A stretch of DNA of 64,000 bases from Georgenia daeguensis (GTDB lineage Bacteria > Actinomycetota > Actinomycetes > Actinomycetales > Actinomycetaceae), in NCBI RefSeq assembly GCF_039537705.1, contig NZ_BAABBA010000003.1:186001-250000 (forward strand), in the 5' to 3' direction. The notes below the pieces were generated by a model. It did not search any database, had not been told where the DNA came from, and saw nothing but the letters and a program-made list of their open reading frames with translations. Shown one piece after another: positions 29,363 through 37,687 of the stretch. Made by a program: the position numbers and the translations under genes. Numbering within the stretch: position 1 is the stretch's first letter; every line of letters begins with the position of its first letter.

Positions 29363-30448
29363 GTGGAAGTCCACGCCCTTGGTTGGATCGCGCTCGGCGC
29401 GATCATCGTCGTCATGATCGTGGTCGACATCGTCGGCCACGTCCGCAACCCGCACGCCCCCTCGATGAAGGAGGCGGCCTGGTGGTCGGTGGCCTACGTG
29501 GCCATGGCCATCATCTTCGGATTCATCGTGTGGGGCGTCTACGGCACCCAGTACGGCACGGAGTACTTCGCCGGGTACGTCACGGAGAAATCCCTCTCCG
29601 TCGACAACCTGTTCGTCTTCGTCATCATCATCGCGGCGTTCAAGATCCCGCGGAAGTACCAGCAGGAGGTGCTGCTGGCCGGCATCATCATCGCGATCGT
29701 CCTGCGCGGCGTCTTCATCGCCCTCGGCGTGGCCGTGATCGAGAACTTCTCCTGGGTGTTCTACCTCTTCGGCGCGTTCCTGATCTACACCGCCATCGCA
29801 CAGGCGCGTCAGGGGGTCGAGGACCCCGACGAGCACGAGGAGTACCACGAGAACGGTTTCGTCCGCCTCGTCCGGCGCTTCGTGCCGGTGACCCCGGGCT
29901 TCGTCGGCGGCAAGCTGGTCCACCGCCACCACGGCAAGACGATGATCACCCCGATGCTGCTCGCGATCATCGCGATCGGCAGCGCCGACATCCTCTTCGC
30001 GGTCGACTCCATCCCCGCCATCTTCGGCCTCACCAAGGAGCCGTACCTCGTCTTCGCGGCGAACGCCTTCTCGCTCCTGGGTCTGCGCCAGCTCTACTTC
30101 CTGATCGACGGCCTGCTCGACAAGCTCGTCTACCTGCACTACGGCCTCGCCGCGATCCTCGGCTTCATCGGGGTCAAGCTGGTCATCCACGCCCTGCACG
30201 AGAACGAGCTCTCGTTCATTAACGGCGGTGAGCACTGGACCGCGATCCCCGAGCCGTCGATCGTCGTGTCGCTGCTCTGGATCGTGGGCGTGCTCGTCAT
30301 CACGGTGGTGGCCAGCCTGCGCAAGAACAAGAAGGACGCCCGCATCGCGGCCGCCGAGGCCGCGATCCTCCGCGCCGGGGAGCGCGAGGAGGACCGCCGT
30401 CCGACCATCCCGCCGGCGGAGCCTGCGAAGCGCACCTCGGAGGACTGA
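29363..30448 (+). CDS. terC: TerC family integral membrane protein (putative Mn2+ exporter)
   Basis: TerC/Alx-type membrane protein; bacterial relatives behind yybP-ykoY riboswitches protect against excess manganese, in part by exporting it or metallating secreted proteins. The 361-aa product has about nine hydrophobic segments. Family motifs are EKSLSVDNLFVFVIII and FAVDSIPAIFGLTKEPYLVFAANAFSLLGLRQLYF with the conserved aspartates. A histidine-rich loop (LVHRHHGKT) joins the two halves. The GTG at 29363 follows GGAGG at 29354-29358; the spacing is short (4 nt), and that site is held by the riboswitch hairpin. A terminator follows. Confidence 0.93.
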   Translation: MEVHALGWIALGAIIVVMIVVDIVGHVRNPHAPSMKEAAWWSVAYVAMAIIFGFIVWGVYGTQYGTEYFAGYVTEKSLSVDNLFVFVIIIAAFKIPRKYQQEVLLAGIIIAIVLRGVFIALGVAVIENFSWVFYLFGAFLIYTAIAQARQGVEDPDEHEEYHENGFVRLVRRFVPVTPGFVGGKLVHRHHGKTMITPMLLAIIAIGSADILFAVDSIPAIFGLTKEPYLVFAANAFSLLGLRQLYFLIDGLLDKLVYLHYGLAAILGFIGVKLVIHALHENELSFINGGEHWTAIPEPSIVVSLLWIVGVLVITVVASLRKNKKDARIAAAEAAILRAGEREEDRRPTIPPAEPAKRTSED

Positions 30449-30483
30449 GTCCCGCGACGGCCACGGCCGCCGCGCCCGCCGGC

Positions 30484-30516
30484 ACCGCCCGGCCCCCGGA
30501 CCGGGGGCCGGGCGGT
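30484..30516 (+). terminator. Hairpin terminator after terC
   Basis: ACCGCCCGGCCCCC pairs with GGGGGCCGGGCGGT around a 5-nt loop, 35 nt after the terC stop. Confidence 0.8.
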
Positions 30517-30530
30517 CGTGCGTCCGGCGG

Positions 30531-30536
30531 TAGCAT
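30531..30536 (+). promoter_or_regulatory. -10 box for leaderless iclR gene
   Basis: TAGCAT at 30531-30536, then 6 nt, then GTG 30543. Confidence 0.55.
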
Positions 30537-30542
30537 GCCCCG

Positions 30543-31394
30543 GTGCGGGCGAGCGACGACGACGGAGCGACCGCCGTCGGCACCTCCGGCGGTGGGGCCG
30601 GCGAGACGGACGGGACGGACCGCTCACCGGAGTTCATCCGCTCCCTGGCACGCGGCCTGTCGGTGGTCCGGGCGTTCGACGCGGCGCACCCGCGACTGAC
30701 GCTGAGCGAGGTCGCCGCACGCGCCCGCATGCCGCGCGCGGGCGCCCGGCGCGCGCTCCACACCCTGGTGGAGCTGGGTTACGCCGCCCGGTCCGGCCGT
30801 GAGTTCACGCTCCGGCCCACGCTCCTCGAGCTCGGGTTCGAGCAGCTCTCGGGGCTCTCGCTGGCCGACGTCGTCACCCCGCACCTCCAGGCGCTCTCGG
30901 CGCGCCTGGACGAGTCCGTGTCGGCCTCGGTGCTCGACGCCGGCCAGATCGTCTACGTCGCACGCGTCGCCACCCGCCGGGTCATGCGCGTCCAGATCCG
31001 GGTGGGCTCGCGGTTCCCGGCCGAGTCCACCGCCATGGGCCGCGTGCTGCTCGCCGCCCGTTCGCCCGAGTGGCTCGAGGGCTTCGTGGAGTCGGTGCGG
31101 GTCGAGCGGCGCTCCCCGTACACCACGACGGACACCGCCCGGCTGCGCGCCATCCTCTCCCGGACGCGCGCGCAGGGCTGGGCGCTGGTCGATCAGGAGC
31201 TGGAGGAGGGGCTGCGGTCCGTCGCCGTGCCCGTGCACGACGGCGAGGGGAACGTGATCGCCGCGGTCAACGTCGCGACCACGGTCATCCACGACGAGCC
31301 GGCCGCGTTCCTCGACCGGGTGCTGCCTCAGCTGCGGCGGACGGCCGCCGCGATCGACGCCGACCTCGTCCCCCTCGGGCACGTCGACTCCTGA
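30543..31394 (+). CDS. IclR family regulator (PcaR/PobR-like)
   Basis: Regulator of the IclR family; the PcaR/PcaU/PobR branch controls beta-ketoadipate genes, and this one heads such a cluster. The 283-aa product has a Gly/Asp-rich N-tail, a winged helix at about 30-90 (FIRSLARGLSVVRAFDAAHPRLTLSEVAARARMPRAGARRAL split by a turn), and an effector domain with VYVARVATRRVMRVQIRVGSR, PAESTAMGRVLLA and the closing VAVPVHDGEGNVIAAVNVA. Leaderless GTG start. A second IclR protein is encoded 1.2 kb downstream. Which one acts on which promoter is not visible. Confidence 0.9.
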   Translation: MRASDDDGATAVGTSGGGAGETDGTDRSPEFIRSLARGLSVVRAFDAAHPRLTLSEVAARARMPRAGARRALHTLVELGYAARSGREFTLRPTLLELGFEQLSGLSLADVVTPHLQALSARLDESVSASVLDAGQIVYVARVATRRVMRVQIRVGSRFPAESTAMGRVLLAARSPEWLEGFVESVRVERRSPYTTTDTARLRAILSRTRAQGWALVDQELEEGLRSVAVPVHDGEGNVIAAVNVATTVIHDEPAAFLDRVLPQLRRTAAAIDADLVPLGHVDS

Positions 31395-31408
31395 GCGGTC
31401 CGGGTCGG

Positions 31409-31414
31409 TAGCCT
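31409..31414 (+). promoter_or_regulatory. -10 box for pcaL-iclR operon
   Basis: TAGCCT at 31409-31414, giving a leader of about 37 nt to pcaL, which has its own ribosome site GGAG. No -35 consensus was found. Confidence 0.4.
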
Positions 31415-31458
31415 GGCCGGGCGGGCCGGGAGGCCGGCACCCCAGCTGAAGGAGAACG

Positions 31459-32625
31459 ATGCACGACGACGCGCAGATCCTGGCCCACGCCGTCGACGGC
31501 CCCGAGGACGCCCCCGTGGTCGTCATGGGCTCCTCGCTCGGCACGGACCGGCACATGTGGGACGCCCAGGTCCCCGTGCTGGCCCGGCGCTACCGCGTGG
31601 TCCGGTACGAGCTGCGCGGTCACGGCCGCTCCGGGACCCCGCGGACCGAGGGCCCGGCCACCATCGCGGACCTCGGCTCCGACGTCCTGCGCCTCATGGA
31701 CCACCTGGGCGTCGCGTCCGCCCACCACGTCGGCCTCTCGATCGGCGGGATGGTCGCGCTGTGGCTCGCCCAGCGGCACCCCGAGCGCGTCGAGCGCGTG
31801 GCCGTCGTGTGCTCCGCCCCCTACCTGCCGCCCGCGGAGGGCTGGCTGACCCGGGCCGCGACCGTGCGCCGCGAGGGCATGGGCGCGTTGGTGGACGCCG
31901 TCATGTCCCGCTGGTTCACCGAGACGTACGACGACGAGCGGCGCCGCGCCGCCCTGCGTCAGTCTTTCCTCGCCGTCGACCCGGAGGGCTACGCGCAGTG
32001 CTGCGAGGCGGTCGCCGGCATGGACCTGCGGCCCGAGCTGCCCAGCATCTCGGCCCCGCTGCTGCTCGTGGCGGGCGACAGCGACGCGGCCACGCCGCCG
32101 GAGCTGTCCGCCGCCGCCGCGGAGACCCTGCGGGCCGCCGGGGCCGAGGTCCGGTACGAGGTGGTCGCCGACGCCGCGCACATCAGCGCCGTGCAGCAGG
32201 CGCCCGCCGTCACCCGGCTGGTCCTGGAGCACCTCGACGCCCAGGACCCCGTGCGCGCGGCCGGCACGCGGGTGCGCCGGGAGGTGCTGGGCGACGCCCA
32301 CGTGAACCGGGCCCAGGAGCGCACGACGTCCTTCACCGCCGACTTCCAGGACCTCATCACCCGCTACGCGTGGGGCGACGTCTGGACCCGCCCCGGCATC
32401 GACCGGCGGATGCGCAGCGCGATCACCCTGGCAGTGCTCGCCACGCTCGGGCACGACGGCGAGTTCGCCATGCACGTTCGCGCCGCGCTGCGCAACGGCC
32501 TGACCGTCGACGAGATCCGCGAGGTGCTGCTGCACATCGGGGTCTACGCGGGGGTGCCGGTCTCCAACCACGCCTTCGCCCTGGCGCAGCAGGTCCTCGA
32601 CGACGTCGAGAGCGAGCGCTCGTGA
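31459..32625 (+). CDS. pcaL: Fused 3-oxoadipate enol-lactonase / 4-carboxymuconolactone decarboxylase
   Basis: Bifunctional protocatechuate-branch enzyme known from Rhodococcus and Streptomyces. The 388-aa product joins PcaD (1-260, alpha/beta hydrolase: GSSLGTDRHMWD, nucleophile S94 in GLSIGGM, D209 region, H241 in DAAHIS) to PcaC (about 270-388: RYAWGDVWTRPGIDRRMRS, LATLGHDGEFAMHVRAAL, GVYAGVPVSNHAF). It decarboxylates 4-carboxymuconolactone and hydrolyses the enol-lactone to 3-oxoadipate. Start ATG after AAGGAG. Its stop overlaps the next gene as GTGA. A second, stand-alone enol-lactonase lies at 37688. Confidence 0.95.
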   Translation: MHDDAQILAHAVDGPEDAPVVVMGSSLGTDRHMWDAQVPVLARRYRVVRYELRGHGRSGTPRTEGPATIADLGSDVLRLMDHLGVASAHHVGLSIGGMVALWLAQRHPERVERVAVVCSAPYLPPAEGWLTRAATVRREGMGALVDAVMSRWFTETYDDERRRAALRQSFLAVDPEGYAQCCEAVAGMDLRPELPSISAPLLLVAGDSDAATPPELSAAAAETLRAAGAEVRYEVVADAAHISAVQQAPAVTRLVLEHLDAQDPVRAAGTRVRREVLGDAHVNRAQERTTSFTADFQDLITRYAWGDVWTRPGIDRRMRSAITLAVLATLGHDGEFAMHVRAALRNGLTVDEIREVLLHIGVYAGVPVSNHAFALAQQVLDDVESERS

Positions 32626-33422
32626 GCGAGGAGGCCGAGCCGGAGGGCCTGCAGTCACTCGCCCGCGGTCTCGCCGTCCTGCGCGCCCTCGCGGCGGCGG
32701 ACGGCCCGCTGACGCTCGCCCAGGTGGCGCACGCGGCCACGCTGAACCGGGCGGTGACGCGGCGGGTGCTGCTCACCCTCGTCGACGTCGGCTACGTGCT
32801 CGCCCGCGGCCGCGAGTTCAGCCTGCGGCCGCGTGTGCTGGAGCTGGGGGAGGCGTACCGCGCGAGCCTGCGCCTGCCCGCCCTCGCGCTCCCCGCCATG
32901 CGACGCCTCTCCGCCGCCACCGGCCAGTCCATCTCGCTCGGCGTACTCGACGGCGCCGAGGTGGTCTACGTCCAGCGGGTCGCGGGGGCGCGGATCGTCG
33001 ACGTGGTCCTCAACGTCGGCGCCCGGGTGCCCGCGCACGCGACCGCGATCGGCCGGGTGCTGCTGGCGGACCTCCGCCCCGGCGACCGTGCCGCCGTCCT
33101 CGGGGCCGGCCCGCTCGAGGCGCTCACACCGACCACCGTGACCGACCCCGCCCGGCTGGGCGAGGTGCTCGACCAGGTGCGCGCGCAGGGGTACGCCCAC
33201 ATCGACGAGGAGTTCGAGCCCGGGCTCACCACCCTCGCCGCCCCCGTGGTGGACGACGGCGTGGTCGTGGCCGCGGTGAACCTCCCGCTGAGCACGGCGT
33301 CCCTGCCGCCGTGGGGCGTGGGGCCCGACCTCGTCGAGGCGGTCGTCGCCGCGGGGCGGGAGATCAGCGCCGCCGTCGCCGAGGCGTCCGGCCGGGCCGG
33401 TGCACCGCCCGGCCGGGGCTGA
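32622..33422 (+). CDS. IclR family regulator, second copy
   Basis: Second IclR protein of the aromatic cluster, coupled to pcaL by a GTGA overlap. The 266-aa product has the winged helix at about 10-70 (LQSLARGLAVLRALAAADGPLTLAQVAHAATLNRAVTRRVLLTL) interrupted by a GC-rich turn, and an effector domain with VYVQRVAGARIVDVVLNVGARVPAHATAIGRVLLA and DEEFEPGLTTLAAPVVDDG. Co-transcription with pcaL suggests that it senses a pathway intermediate such as 3-oxoadipate or protocatechuate. It resembles the first IclR protein of the cluster, but the two are clearly diverged. Confidence 0.9.
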   Translation: MSEEAEPEGLQSLARGLAVLRALAAADGPLTLAQVAHAATLNRAVTRRVLLTLVDVGYVLARGREFSLRPRVLELGEAYRASLRLPALALPAMRRLSAATGQSISLGVLDGAEVVYVQRVAGARIVDVVLNVGARVPAHATAIGRVLLADLRPGDRAAVLGAGPLEALTPTTVTDPARLGEVLDQVRAQGYAHIDEEFEPGLTTLAAPVVDDGVVVAAVNLPLSTASLPPWGVGPDLVEAVVAAGREISAAVAEASGRAGAPPGRG

Positions 33423-33459
33423 TCCTCCGGCGGGCTGATCCTCCGGCGGGCTGAGCCCC

Positions 33460-33487
33460 GGCCGCGCGGCGGTCGCGCCGCGCGGCC
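33460..33487. terminator. Bidirectional terminator between iclR and pcaF
   Basis: GGCCGCGCGGCG at 33460-33471 pairs perfectly with CGCCGCGCGGCC at 33476-33487 around the loop GTCG. Just upstream TGATCCTCCGGCGGGC occurs twice in tandem (from 33420). Confidence 0.8.
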
Positions 33488-33515
33488 GTCGGGCCGTGCG
33501 GCCCTCGGGCCTCCC

Positions 33516-34685
33516 TCAGGCCTCCAGCACGACGGCGAGGCCCTGGCCCACGCCGATGCAGATCGCGGCGACGCCGATGCCGCCGCCGCGGGCCTTGAGC
33601 GCGTGGGCGAGGTGGCCGACGATGCGTCCGCCGGACGCGCCGAGCGGGTGCCCGATGGCGATCGCCCCGCCGTCGACGTTGACCTTCTCGGGGTCGAGGT
33701 CGGGCCAGAGCCTGAGGCAGGCGAGGGACTGGGAGGCGAAGGCCTCGTTGAGCTCGACGAGGTCGACGTCGTCCCAGGTCTTCCCGGCCCGCTCGAGCGC
33801 GATGTTGGCGGCCTCGACCGGGCCGACGCCGAAGATCTGCGGCTCGAGGGCGGAGACGCCGCGGGAGACGACGCGGGCGAGCGGCTCGCCGTCGAAGTCC
33901 TCGCCCGCGAGGAGGACGGCGGAGGCGCCGTCGGTCAGCGGGGAGGCGTTGCCGGCCGTGACGGAGCCCTGCTCGGGCGACCGGAAGGCCGGCTTGAGCC
34001 GGGCGAGGGACTCCAGGGAGCTGTCCCGCCGGATGTTCTCGTCGCGGTCGAGCTCGACGCCGGGGACTCGCACGAGCTCGGCGTCGTAGCGGCCCTCGTC
34101 CCAGGCCTGCGTGGCCAGCTGGTGGCTGCGCAGCGCGAAGGCGTCCTGCTCCTCGCGGGAGATCTGGTGCTGGTCGGCGAGGATCTCGGCGCCCTCGCCG
34201 AGGGCGACGGTCCACTCCTTCGGCATTCTCGGGTTGACCAGCCGCCAGCCGATGGTGGTCGAGGCGAGGGTCTGGTCGCCGGCGGGGAACGCGCGCTCGG
34301 GCTTGAGGAGCACCAGCGGGGCGCGGGACATCGACTCGGTGCCGCCCGCCAGGATGACGTCCGCGTCGCCGGTCTCGATGGCCCGCGAGCCCTGGATGAC
34401 CGCCTCGACGCCGGAGCCGCACAGCCGGTTCACGGTCACGCCCGGGACCGTGACCGGCAGCCCGGCCAGGAGGGTGGACATGCGGGCGACGTCGCGGTTC
34501 TCCTCGCCGGCGCCGTTGGCGTTGCCGAAGATGACGTCGTCGATGCGGGCGGGGTCGAGGGTGGGGTTGCGGTCGACGACGGCCTTGATGACCGTGGCGC
34601 CGAGGTCGTCGGGGCGCACGCCGGCGAGGCCCTTGCCGTAGCGGCCGAAGGGCGTGCGGACGGCGTCGTAGATGAAGGCGGACAT
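33516..34685 (-). CDS. pcaF: 3-oxoadipyl-CoA/acetyl-CoA thiolase
   Basis: Cleaves 3-oxoadipyl-CoA to succinyl-CoA and acetyl-CoA, the final step of the beta-ketoadipate pathway. The 389-aa product shows the thiolase catalytic set: C89 in VNRLCGSGVEA, H346 in GGAIAIGHPLGASGGRI, and C376 in AAICIGVGQG. The annotation as PcaF rather than a general acetyl-CoA C-acetyltransferase rests on the operon pcaI-pcaJ-pcaF. The ATG at 34685 follows GAGGAG, 8 nt after the pcaJ stop. Confidence 0.95.
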   Translation of the reverse strand: MSAFIYDAVRTPFGRYGKGLAGVRPDDLGATVIKAVVDRNPTLDPARIDDVIFGNANGAGEENRDVARMSTLLAGLPVTVPGVTVNRLCGSGVEAVIQGSRAIETGDADVILAGGTESMSRAPLVLLKPERAFPAGDQTLASTTIGWRLVNPRMPKEWTVALGEGAEILADQHQISREEQDAFALRSHQLATQAWDEGRYDAELVRVPGVELDRDENIRRDSSLESLARLKPAFRSPEQGSVTAGNASPLTDGASAVLLAGEDFDGEPLARVVSRGVSALEPQIFGVGPVEAANIALERAGKTWDDVDLVELNEAFASQSLACLRLWPDLDPEKVNVDGGAIAIGHPLGASGGRIVGHLAHALKARGGGIGVAAICIGVGQGLAVVLEA

Positions 34686-34693
34686 GGCTCTCC

Positions 34694-35350
34694 TCAGCGG
34701 GCGGGGACGGTGGCGTCGAGCAGCGGCAGCCCGGTGGTCTCGCGCAGGGACTCGACGGTGGCGTCGCCGTAGGTCTCGAGGACGGCCACGCCGTCGTCGG
34801 TGAGGTCGAAGACCGCGAGGTCGGTGTAGACGCGCGAGACGCAGCCGACACCCGTCAGCGGGTAGGTGCACGCCTCGACCAGCTTCGAGTGCCCGTCGCG
34901 CGTGAGCAGCTCCATCATCACGAAGGTCTGCTTGGCGCCGATGGCCAGGTCCATCGCGCCGCCGACGGCGGGGATGGCGCCCGGCCTGCCCGTGTGCCAG
35001 TTGGCGAGGTCGCCGGAGGCGGAGACCTGGAACGCGCCGAGGACGCACAGGTCGAGGTGCCCGCCGCGCATCATCGCGAAGGAGTCGGCGTGGTGGAAGT
35101 AGGAGGCGCCCGGCAGCTCGGTGACGGGAATCTTCCCGGCGTTGATGAGGTCCAGGTCGATCTCGTCGCCCTCGGCCTCGGGCCCCATGCCGAGCATGCC
35201 GTTCTCGGTGTGCAGGGTGACGTGGCGCTCCGGCTCGAGGTAGTCCGAGACCTTCGTGGGCATCCCGATGCCGAGGTTGACGTAGGCCCCCTCGGGGATG
35301 TCCTGCGCCACGCGCGCGGCGATCTGGTCGCGCGTCAGGGGCTCGCTCAC
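34694..35350 (-). CDS. pcaJ: 3-oxoadipate CoA-transferase subunit B
   Basis: With PcaI it moves CoA from succinyl-CoA to 3-oxoadipate. The 218-aa product has the subunit B landmarks GAYVNLGIGMPTKVSDYL, the catalytic glutamate in HTENGMLGMGP, and GGAMDLAIGAKQTFVMMEL. The GTG start overlaps the pcaI stop (GTGA) and follows GAGGGAC. Family I CoA-transferases acting on other 3-oxoacids (ScoB type) are close relatives; the neighbourhood decides for 3-oxoadipate. Confidence 0.94.
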   Translation of the reverse strand: MSEPLTRDQIAARVAQDIPEGAYVNLGIGMPTKVSDYLEPERHVTLHTENGMLGMGPEAEGDEIDLDLINAGKIPVTELPGASYFHHADSFAMMRGGHLDLCVLGAFQVSASGDLANWHTGRPGAIPAVGGAMDLAIGAKQTFVMMELLTRDGHSKLVEACTYPLTGVGCVSRVYTDLAVFDLTDDGVAVLETYGDATVESLRETTGLPLLDATVPAR

Positions 35351-36036
35351 TGTCCCTCCTCGGGCTCGGGCCTGACCGGGTCCACGCGGACCACGCGGTC
35401 GACGTAGATGCCCGGGGTGACGACCACCTCGGGGTCGATCGCGCCGGTCTCGACGATCTCGTTGACCTGGACGATGGTGGTGCGGGCGGCGGTGGCCATG
35501 ACCGGGCCGAAGTTGCGGGCGGTCTTGCGGTAGACGAGGTTCCCGACGCCGTCCGCGCGCAGGGCCTTGACGAGCGCGAAGTCGGCGTGGATCGGGTACT
35601 CGAGGACGTAGTCGCGCCCGTCGATGCGCCGCGTCTCCTTCCCCTCGGCCAGGAGGGTCCCGTACCCGGTCGGCGTGAAGAAGGCGCCGATGCCGGCGCC
35701 CGCGGCGCGGATGCGCTCGGCGAGGTTGCCCTGGGGGACCACCTCGAGCTCGATCTCGCCGGCGCGGTACTTCTCGTCGAAGTGCCACGAGTCCTTCTGC
35801 CGCGGGAAGGAGCAGACGATCTTCCGGACCCGCCCGAGCGCGATGAGCTGCGCGAGACCCACGTCGCCGTTGCCGGCGTTGTTGTTGATGACTGTCAGGT
35901 CGCTCGCGCCCTGGTCGATGAGGGCGTCGATGAGCTCGACCGGCTGCCCCGCCGTGCCGAACCCGCCGATCATGACGGTCGACCCGTCGCTGATGCCCTC
36001 CACCGCCTCGCGGAGATCCTCGGTGATCCGCAGCAT
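35347..36036 (-). CDS. pcaI: 3-oxoadipate CoA-transferase subunit A
   Basis: Partner of PcaJ. The 229-aa product carries the CoA-binding loop TVMIGGFGTAGQPVELIDAL, NNNAGNGDVGL and GAFFTPTGYGT, all typical of family I subunit A. The start is uncertain: ATG 36036 is used here, but GTG 36048 (four codons earlier) is 7 nt after AACACT and could be a leaderless start. A perfect palindrome lies about 32 nt upstream. First gene of the pcaIJF operon. Confidence 0.93.
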   Translation of the reverse strand: MLRITEDLREAVEGISDGSTVMIGGFGTAGQPVELIDALIDQGASDLTVINNNAGNGDVGLAQLIALGRVRKIVCSFPRQKDSWHFDEKYRAGEIELEVVPQGNLAERIRAAGAGIGAFFTPTGYGTLLAEGKETRRIDGRDYVLEYPIHADFALVKALRADGVGNLVYRKTARNFGPVMATAARTTIVQVNEIVETGAIDPEVVVTPGIYVDRVVRVDPVRPEPEEGQ

Positions 36037-36067
36037 CGCCGCGCTCACACTCCTCAGTGTTCGGTAT

Positions 36068-36081
36068 GCGCACATGTGCGC
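36068..36081 (-). promoter_or_regulatory. Palindromic operator candidate upstream of pcaI
   Basis: GCGCACATGTGCGC is a perfect 14-bp palindrome located upstream of the pcaI start, where -35 contacts would be expected. IclR regulators bind such symmetric sites, so either cluster regulator could act here. Confidence 0.45.
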
Positions 36082-36290
36082 GCAATTAGAACTATCATCC
36101 CGTGCCGCCGCCCGGCGGGTCAAGGCCGATCCGCCTGAGGTCTCGGTGCTGTCGGCGGTGGTGCCGAAAGCCTCGTCCCCGAGTCGGCCGTGGGCTCCAC
36201 CCGGGACGGGGTCGTCCACCGGGAGGTCGCCGGTGCGCCCACCGTCGGGCTCGCGCGCCGTGCGCATGCCTGCGCGGTTGGGGCGCGCCG

Positions 36291-36380
36291 ACGCCGGCGC
36301 CCCGCACTCACGCCGGCGCCCCGCGCCGACGCGGACTACGCCGCGCCCCGCGCCCCGCGCCGACGCGGACTACGCCGCGC
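36291..36380. repeat. Short direct repeats between pcaI and the SBF transporter
   Basis: The 333-nt space 36037-36369 has no gene. It holds the pcaI control region at its left end and a repeat patch at its right end. A 15-bp word (ACGCCGGCGCCCCGC) occurs at 36291 and 36310. A 25-bp word beginning CGCGCCGACGCGGACTACGC occurs at 36322 and 36356 (34-bp period). The second copy runs into the last codons of the transporter gene. Confidence 0.75.
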
Positions 36381-37332
36381 GCCGCGCGAGGTGACGGGCG
36401 AGGACGGCGCAGACGACGAGCTGGAGCTGGTGGAAGACGATCACCGGCACGGCCACGGCCGCGGCGGTCGACGCGGGGAAGAGCACCGCGGCCATCGGCA
36501 GCCCGGTGGCCAGCGACTTCTTCGAGCCGCACATGAGCAGTGCGACGCGGTCGGGCAGGTCCATGCCCAGGGCGCGCCCGCCCCACCACGTGGCCGCGAG
36601 CATGACCGCCAGCAGGACGGCGCACAGGGCGAGCAGCGCCAGCACCATCGTCCAGGAGACCGCGTCCCACACGCCGGCGGCGGTCGCGGCGGTGACCGCC
36701 CCGAGGACGACGATCAGGATGGTGCCGCGGTCCACGCTCACCGTGAGCCAGCGGCGGGCGCGCACCCAGCTCCCGGAGAACGGCTGGAGGAGCTGGCCGA
36801 CGACGAACGGCAGCAGCAGCTGCACCAGAACGTCGCGCAGGCCGCCCAGCCCCAGCGCGCCGGAGCGGTCCATCAGGAGCAGCACCAGCAGCGGCGTGAG
36901 CACCATGCCGAGGACGTTCGAGACCGTCGCCGCACAGATGGCCCCGGCGACGTTGCCCCGCGCGATCGAGGTGAAGGACACCGAGGACTGCACCGTCGAG
37001 GGCAGCAGCGTGACGTACAGCAGACCCGTGGCCAGCGCCGACCCGACGAGCGACCCGGTCAGGGCGTGCAGGGCCAGCCCGAGGAGCGGGAACAGCACGT
37101 AGGTGGACGCGAGGATCGCGCCCTGCAGGCGCACGTTGCGCAGACCGGCGAGGACCTCCCGGGTGGAGAGCCGCATGCCGTAGACGAGGAAGAGCACCGT
37201 GACCGCGACGTCGCCCGCCACCGAGATCGCGTGCCGCAGCGGCGCGGGCACGGGAACCACCAAGCCGGCCACCATCGTGATGACCAGCGCGACGACGAAC
37301 GGGTCGACCCAGGTGCGGAGCACCCGGCCCAT
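36370..37332 (-). CDS. SBF-like (bile acid:sodium symporter family) transporter
   Basis: Integral membrane protein of the SBF-like family (YocS/PF13593 type), which moves organic anions. The 320-aa product has about 9-10 hydrophobic segments, with LPSTVQSSVSFTSIARGN and CGSKKSLATGLPMA matching the family's conserved membrane-entry regions. The start ATG overlaps the preceding YciI stop as TGATG. As last gene of the catC-catD run it may import or export an aromatic acid or lactone. The substrate is inferred only from context. Confidence 0.88.
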   Translation of the reverse strand: MGRVLRTWVDPFVVALVITMVAGLVVPVPAPLRHAISVAGDVAVTVLFLVYGMRLSTREVLAGLRNVRLQGAILASTYVLFPLLGLALHALTGSLVGSALATGLLYVTLLPSTVQSSVSFTSIARGNVAGAICAATVSNVLGMVLTPLLVLLLMDRSGALGLGGLRDVLVQLLLPFVVGQLLQPFSGSWVRARRWLTVSVDRGTILIVVLGAVTAATAAGVWDAVSWTMVLALLALCAVLLAVMLAATWWGGRALGMDLPDRVALLMCGSKKSLATGLPMAAVLFPASTAAAVAVPVIVFHQLQLVVCAVLARHLARRAA

Positions 37333-37619
37333 CAGCCGAGCGAACCGATCACCGGGCTCCAGGCGCGGGCGGTGCGGCGCACGATGAGGTGGGCGCGGTG
37401 GAACGGGTCGGAGTCGAGCAGGTGGATCGCGGCGTCGTGGTTGTCCGCCCGCACCAGGAGGAGCGCCCCGGGGGCCGCGGCGTCCTGCCACGGCCCGGAC
37501 GCGAGGAGGGAGCCCGACTCGTGCAGGCCACCGAGGAACGCACGGTGCTGCGGTCGGAGCGTCTCCAGGTCCTTCGTGCGGTTCTGGTCGTAGACGTACT
37601 CGACGGCGAAGAGGGTCAT
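37332..37619 (-). CDS. YciI family protein
   Basis: Small dimeric alpha/beta-barrel protein of the YciI family. The 95-aa product has RPQHRAFLGGLHESGSLLASGPW and DSDPFHRAHLI, covering the family's conserved histidine and the DPF motif. Relatives include TftG, a dehydrochlorinase of chloroaromatic breakdown, so a catalytic role on a lactone or halo-intermediate is possible. It lies between catD and the SBF transporter; its stop is coupled to the latter. Confidence 0.85.
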   Translation of the reverse strand: MTLFAVEYVYDQNRTKDLETLRPQHRAFLGGLHESGSLLASGPWQDAAAPGALLLVRADNHDAAIHLLDSDPFHRAHLIVRRTARAWSPVIGSLG

Positions 37620-37687
37620 GCCCGCCAGAGTAGCGACAGTGGCGGACCCCGCGGGCCGGTGGGTGCCACAGGCCCGCGGGGACGGGC

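Noticed and set aside
36370..37491. Longer start (37491) for the SBF-like transporter
   Set aside because: The extra 53 residues are Arg/Pro-rich and overlap the YciI gene; the ATG at 37332 gives the family N-terminus with a TGATG coupling.
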